A DNA stretch of 17,374 bases, from assembly GCA_017556125.1 (NCBI GenBank), contig JAFZCW010000039.1, positions 1-17,374 on the forward strand. Direction: 5' to 3'. The number at the start of each line of letters is the position of its first letter. The first letter of the stretch is position 1. The position numbers were made by a program, and so were the translations under genes. Below the pieces are notes generated by a model. The model saw nothing but the letters and a program-made list of their open reading frames with translations, was not told the origin of the DNA and ran no database searches. This stretch comes from Clostridia bacterium (GTDB lineage Bacteria; Bacillota_A; Clostridia; Christensenellales; CAG-138). This document shows, in pieces, positions 14,288-17,374 of the stretch.

Positions 14288-15058
14288 TCACAGCAACGCG
14301 ATCCTCTCCGCAATGAGATACGCAAGTAGCATGGACGTCTCCGTAACGCACAGAAGAAAGCCCGCCAGGTCCCCGCTCATTCCCTTGAATTCCTTGACTG
14401 TCATCCTGTATACGGCAGCAACGCATACGCCTGCGGCAAGCAGCATGCATAGGCCTTTGAGCGGACTCAGCAGGATCAGGATGACGGCACAGATCGAGAT
14501 CCAGCCGGCCAGAATCAGAACGGACGTCCTCTTCTCGGAGGATTCTGAAAAATAATGAAGCGTACCTTCCCTGTAAACAGGAAACAGCAGCCCCGCGATC
14601 CCGCTGACGGCACGTCCGAAAACGGGGATCAGGATCAGCGGAGCGGGAAACACCTCACCCTGATACGCCTCCGCGAGAAAGGCAAATGCGCAGAGCATCA
14701 AGCTCGCAGCCCCGATCACGGCAAATGCGCCGGCATGGGAGTCCTTCAGAATCTCCCTTTTCCTTTCTGGAGAGGCATGGCTTGAAAGCGCGTCCACGGT
14801 ATCGCAGAATCCGTCCAGATGGATACCTCCGGTGATGATCACGATCAGCGCAAGGCCAACCGCGGAAAAAACGCCTCCTCCGAACTGAAACGACTTGGCA
14901 ATCAGGCACCAGGCGGACAGCGCCAGCGACACAAAACAGCCTACGGCGGGAAACGCGGCAAGCACATAACGCGTGTTCTTTTCATCCCATTCCCTGACCG
15001 GAACGGGAATGTTCGAATACATGGAAAACGCCGTCAGCAATGACCTGAAAAACGTCAC
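14288..15058 (-). CDS. cobS: Adenosylcobinamide-GDP ribazoletransferase (cobalamin synthase)
   Basis: A 256-residue polytopic membrane enzyme that joins adenosylcobinamide-GDP to alpha-ribazole (or its 5'-phosphate), the last joining step of cobalamin nucleotide-loop assembly. Signature blocks: GGIHLDGFCDTVDAL (77-91) with the acidic metal-binding residues, KDSHAGAFAV (105-114), and GMSGDLAGF near 224-232. Hydrophobic segments fill the rest, as expected. The start codon is GTG 15058, supported by AAAGGGGGAG seven bases upstream. It lies 34 bases after the aldo/keto reductase and 66 bases before the phosphatase. cobU and cobT, its usual partners, are not present here, so they must lie elsewhere. 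Confidence 0.95.
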   Translation of the reverse strand: MTFFRSLLTAFSMYSNIPVPVREWDEKNTRYVLAAFPAVGCFVSLALSAWCLIAKSFQFGGGVFSAVGLALIVIITGGIHLDGFCDTVDALSSHASPERKREILKDSHAGAFAVIGAASLMLCAFAFLAEAYQGEVFPAPLILIPVFGRAVSGIAGLLFPVYREGTLHYFSESSEKRTSVLILAGWISICAVILILLSPLKGLCMLLAAGVCVAAVYRMTVKEFKGMSGDLAGFLLCVTETSMLLAYLIAERIALL

Positions 15059-15092
15059 AGCAGCTCTCCCCCTTTCGGTTTGGTTTGCCGGC

Positions 15093-16286
15093 TTACGGAT
15101 TCTTCCGGGCTTCCTTTATCTTTTTCGCTGCTTCCGCACGCTGCCTCGAAACTTCGATCCAGCTTGGGAGCGTCTTGCGGACCTCATCAAACTTCTTCAT
15201 GATTTCTGAGACCTGGATCCCCTGCGGGCAGACGCTCTCACAGGCGCCGCAGCCGATGCAGGCTGACGGAAGCTTATCCTCCGGAAGCGCCTCCAGCTGC
15301 ATGGAAACGGTAAAACCTCCCCCCACCAGTGTCTCATTGTACGCGTGCATCAGCATCGGAATGTCCAGCTCCGACGGGCATCCCTCGCAGCAGTAGCGGC
15401 AGGCCGTACAGGGTACGCCGTGTTTCAGTCGTTCCGCATATCTGAGCAGGGCATCGCGTTCCTCGTCGGACAGCGGTTTTTCCTCTTCGAAAATCCTGAT
15501 GTTCTCGCGCACCTGTTCGGGTTCCGACATGCCGCTCAGGGTTACATATACCCCGTCAATCCCCTGAAGAAATCGGAAGGCCCATGCCGCATCCGTTTCG
15601 TCCGGACGCAGTTCATGAAATTCCTGCCTGTTTTCTTCCTGAATTTTAGCCAGCTTCCCGCCTCTGAGAGGCTCCATCACCCAGATCGGAATACCGTACC
15701 GGTTCAGAATCTCCACTTTCTTTTCGGCATTCTGAAGCGACCAGTCCAGATAATTCAGCTGTATCTGGCAGAATTCCATTTCTGTTCCGTACTTCTTGAG
15801 AAACTGTTCCAGCGTCTCCGGTCTCGCATGCGTTGAAAATCCGAAATGCCGGATCCTTCCTTTCCTTTTCTGTTCCATGAAATACGGAATGATCCCCCAT
15901 CTGGGATCCGTATATGCCGGCATTGAAAGTTCGCAGACATTATGCAGGAGATAATAATCAAAATAATCCACTCCGCATTTCCGGAGCTGTTCCTCAAAGA
16001 TCTCTTCCGGATCGTAGCTGTCGGCGATCTGGTGCCCCGGATACTTGTCCGCGAGGAAGAAAGAATTCCTCGGATACTCGCGAAGCACTTTTCCCGTGAC
16101 CAGTTCTGATTTTCCTTCATGATAGGGATATGCGGTATCAAAATAGTTCACGCCGTGCGCCATGGCGTATCGGATCATTTCCGCCGTTTTTTCCTCATCG
16201 ATGGAACGGTCAGCACGAACCGGCAGACGCATGGTTCCGAATCCGAGCCTCGAAAGCTTCTCCCCGCAGAACTCAACGTATCGCAT
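15093..16286 (-). CDS. Aldo/keto reductase with C-terminal 4Fe-4S ferredoxin domain
   Basis: A 397-residue two-domain protein. The N-terminal aldo/keto reductase barrel has the catalytic tetrad in FDTAYPY (Asp50, Tyr55), LADK (Lys81) and LLH (His115). The C-terminal region holds two cysteine clusters, CTACRYC..CP (293, 296, 299, 303) and CIGCGAC..CP (343, 346, 349, 353), for two 4Fe-4S centres. Such ferredoxin-fused reductases are common in strict anaerobes; substrates are mostly unknown and electrons could come from ferredoxin rather than only NAD(P)H. The frame is open to 16529, but ATG 16286 has GGAGG seven bases upstream and begins the family sequence MRYVEFCGEKLSRLGFGTMRLP, while the extension would run into selD and its promoter. 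It is the first gene of a run into cobS and the CobC-like gene, but a cobalamin role is not shown. Confidence 0.93.
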   Translation of the reverse strand: MRYVEFCGEKLSRLGFGTMRLPVRADRSIDEEKTAEMIRYAMAHGVNYFDTAYPYHEGKSELVTGKVLREYPRNSFFLADKYPGHQIADSYDPEEIFEEQLRKCGVDYFDYYLLHNVCELSMPAYTDPRWGIIPYFMEQKRKGRIRHFGFSTHARPETLEQFLKKYGTEMEFCQIQLNYLDWSLQNAEKKVEILNRYGIPIWVMEPLRGGKLAKIQEENRQEFHELRPDETDAAWAFRFLQGIDGVYVTLSGMSEPEQVRENIRIFEEEKPLSDEERDALLRYAERLKHGVPCTACRYCCEGCPSELDIPMLMHAYNETLVGGGFTVSMQLEALPEDKLPSACIGCGACESVCPQGIQVSEIMKKFDEVRKTLPSWIEVSRQRAEAAKKIKEARKNP

Positions 16287-16308
16287 TTTCCCACCTCCTG
16301 TATTGTAT

Positions 16309-16337
16309 ATTTTATCGCGAACGCACCCTCTAAACAA
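16309..16337 (-). promoter_or_regulatory. Promoter of the aldo/keto reductase-cobS-phosphatase run
   Basis: On the minus strand TTGTTT (16337-16332), 17 bases, TAAAAT (16314-16309); -10 matches 5/6, -35 3/6. It lies just before the GGAGG ribosome site and back to back with the selD promoter. I see no cobalamin riboswitch in this short space. Confidence 0.5.
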
Positions 16338-16362
16338 GCGGTCCCGACCGGCCGCCGTTTCC

Positions 16363-16391
16363 TTGACAAACAACATGCCGTTCGTTATTCT
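16363..16391 (+). promoter_or_regulatory. Sigma-A promoter of selD
   Basis: TTGACA (16363-16368), 17 bases, TATTCT (16386-16391): a perfect -35 and a 4/6 -10. Initiation near 16398 leaves a leader of about 24 bases with GGAGGG at 16411-16416. The -10 is embedded in the inverted repeat at 16384-16404. Confidence 0.75.
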
Positions 16392-16404
16392 TGACTGAGA
16401 TAAC
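16384..16404. promoter_or_regulatory. Operator-like inverted repeat at the selD promoter (copy 2)
   Basis: GTTAT (16384-16388), 11 bases, ATAAC (16400-16404); flanking C and G extend the arms to six bases (CGTTAT/ATAACG). It covers the selD -10 and start site. Copy 1 is at 13146-13166 before the MoaE-like gene, with the same spacing and the same offset to the -10. Confidence 0.7.
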
Positions 16405-16421
16405 GATTCGGGAGGGCTCCT

Positions 16422-17374
16422 ATGGAAAATGAAATCAAACTGACGAAGCTTGCCAAATGCGCCGGCTGCGGCGCAAAGGTCGGAGCGGGGGTCCTTGCTC
16501 AGCTCCTTGACGGGATCAAGGTTCACCACGATCCAAATCTTCTTGTCGGATTTGACCGGAGCGATGACGCTTCCGTCTATAAGCTCTCTGACGACCTTGC
16601 TCTCGTGCAGACAGTGGACTTTTTCCCTCCTGTAGCGGATGATCCTTACACTTTCGGCGCGATTGCCGCAACGAATGCGTTATCGGATGTCTACGCGATG
16701 GGAGGCGAACCGAAGCTCGCGCTGAATATTATGGCAGTTCCGAGCTCCATGTCCAAAGAGGCGGTCCACGACCTTCTCCGAGGAGGATATGATAAAGTCT
16801 ATGAAGCCGGCGCGCTGATTACCGGCGGGCATTCCATTCTGGATGACGAGCCGAAGTACGGACTGGCTGTCACAGGATTTGTACATCCGGATAAAATGCT
16901 GACAAACAGCGGCGCAAAAGAAGGGGACGTCCTTCTTGCCACCAAGCCGATCGGAATAGGCGTTCTTACCGCAGCAATGAAGGGCGGTATTCTGGATGAG
17001 GATACGCTGTCCACGGCACTGAAGCTCATGACGACCCTGAACAAATACGCAAGAGACATTATGGTAAAGTACAATGTTCATGCATGTACGGATATTACCG
17101 GTTTCGGCGTTCTCGGTCATCTGCTCGAAATGGCCCAGGGCAGCGATACAGAAGTTCATCTTGATGTGAACGGTTTCGATTTTATTCCCGCTTCCCTCGA
17201 ATTCGCACGCATGGGGGTCCTGCCGGAAGGCATGTACCGCAACCGCACTTTTGCGGAAAGCTCTGTTGATCCCGGCAGCGTCGAACTGGCAGTTCAGGAC
17301 CTTCTTTATGATCCCCAGACATCCGGAGGACTCGCCATCGCTGTGGATCCGGCGGATGCCGACGCGCTGCTGAA
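16422..17374 (+). CDS. selD: Selenide, water dikinase (selenophosphate synthase), C-terminus cut by window edge
   Basis: 317 codons of a protein that is usually about 345 residues; the frame is open at the right edge. It makes selenophosphate from selenide and ATP, the selenium donor for selenocysteine, selenouridine and the labile selenium cofactor of some molybdenum hydroxylases. The N-terminus has the active-site block CAGCGAK, with Cys16 where selenocysteine or cysteine sits in the family and Lys19 three residues later. The Asp-rich ATP/Mg sites follow: FDRSDDAS (44-51), QTVDFF, and NALSDVYAMGGEP. DITGFGVLGH and DPQTSGGLA are further family motifs. ATG 16422 is five bases after GGAGGG. 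The catalytic residue is a normal Cys, so the gene does not itself need the Sec machinery. It stands divergent from the aldo/keto reductase and shares an operator with the MoaE-like gene. Confidence 0.96.
   Translation, partial: MENEIKLTKLAKCAGCGAKVGAGVLAQLLDGIKVHHDPNLLVGFDRSDDASVYKLSDDLALVQTVDFFPPVADDPYTFGAIAATNALSDVYAMGGEPKLALNIMAVPSSMSKEAVHDLLRGGYDKVYEAGALITGGHSILDDEPKYGLAVTGFVHPDKMLTNSGAKEGDVLLATKPIGIGVLTAAMKGGILDEDTLSTALKLMTTLNKYARDIMVKYNVHACTDITGFGVLGHLLEMAQGSDTEVHLDVNGFDFIPASLEFARMGVLPEGMYRNRTFAESSVDPGSVELAVQDLLYDPQTSGGLAIAVDPADADALL

Noticed and set aside
14226..14450. 74-codon minus-strand frame between cobS and the phosphatase
   Set aside because: Out-of-frame overlap with the 3' end of cobS; Cys/Arg-rich with no recognisable features.
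16287..16529. 81-residue N-terminal extension of the aldo/keto reductase
   Set aside because: It would cross both divergent promoters and the start of selD; ATG 16286 has a strong ribosome site and begins the family sequence.
1..17374. CRISPR arrays, insertion sequences, phage genes, tRNA or rRNA genes
   Set aside because: No regularly spaced repeats, transposase or integrase motifs, or structural RNA signatures were seen on either strand.

Overview
The window looks like chromosomal DNA of an anaerobic Bacillota, probably a Clostridia (Lachnospiraceae-like) gut or sediment bacterium of about 50-55% GC. The evidence is a Firmicutes-type class III fructose-1,6-bisphosphatase, an M16C presequence-protease-like peptidase, a metNIQ operon with sigma-A type promoters and strong AGGAGG ribosome sites, a ferredoxin-fused aldo/keto reductase, and a selD plus divergent moaE pair as found in anaerobes that use molybdenum and selenium. 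There are no tRNA or rRNA genes, insertion sequences, CRISPR arrays or phage genes. Both ends cut genes: a CapA-family gene on the left and selD on the right.

Layout. 1-1005 (-) CapA-like metallophosphatase, missing its C-terminus. 1129-4050 (+) zinc peptidase of family M16C. 4066-6905 (-) fbp followed by an overlapping Cof-type HAD phosphatase. 7036-9581 (-) metN-metI-metQ, the methionine ABC importer, closed by a strong terminator. 9582-10009 is a 428-base intergenic region holding two divergent promoters. On the metN side it contains a 19-codon methionine-rich leader ORF, a long closing helix and an intrinsic terminator. On the galM side it contains a GC-rich hairpin. 10010-13101 (+) galM, a MATE exporter and a UPF0489/peptide-arginase-like protein, closely spaced and probably one transcript. 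13194-13595 (+) divergent MoaE-like protein. 13616-16286 (-) aldo/keto reductase, cobS and a CobC-like phosphatase. 16422-end (+) selD.

How parts work together. MetNIQ imports methionine, and its leader carries the hallmarks of transcription attenuation by a Met-codon leader peptide rather than an S-box or T-box. CobS and the CobC-like phosphatase act at the last steps of cobalamin (nucleotide loop) assembly. MoaE-like and SelD are linked by regulation: both promoters contain the same 21-bp inverted repeat (GTTAT, 11 bases, ATAAC; 15 of 21 positions identical), placed in the same register over the -10 element. That suggests one repressor controlling a molybdenum cofactor gene and the selenophosphate synthase gene, consistent with a selenium-dependent molybdenum hydroxylase system encoded beyond the window.

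The best candidates for undescribed biology are the Met leader/attenuator (9598-9801), the shared moaE/selD operator (13146-13166 and 16384-16404), and the UPF0489 protein beside a MATE exporter.
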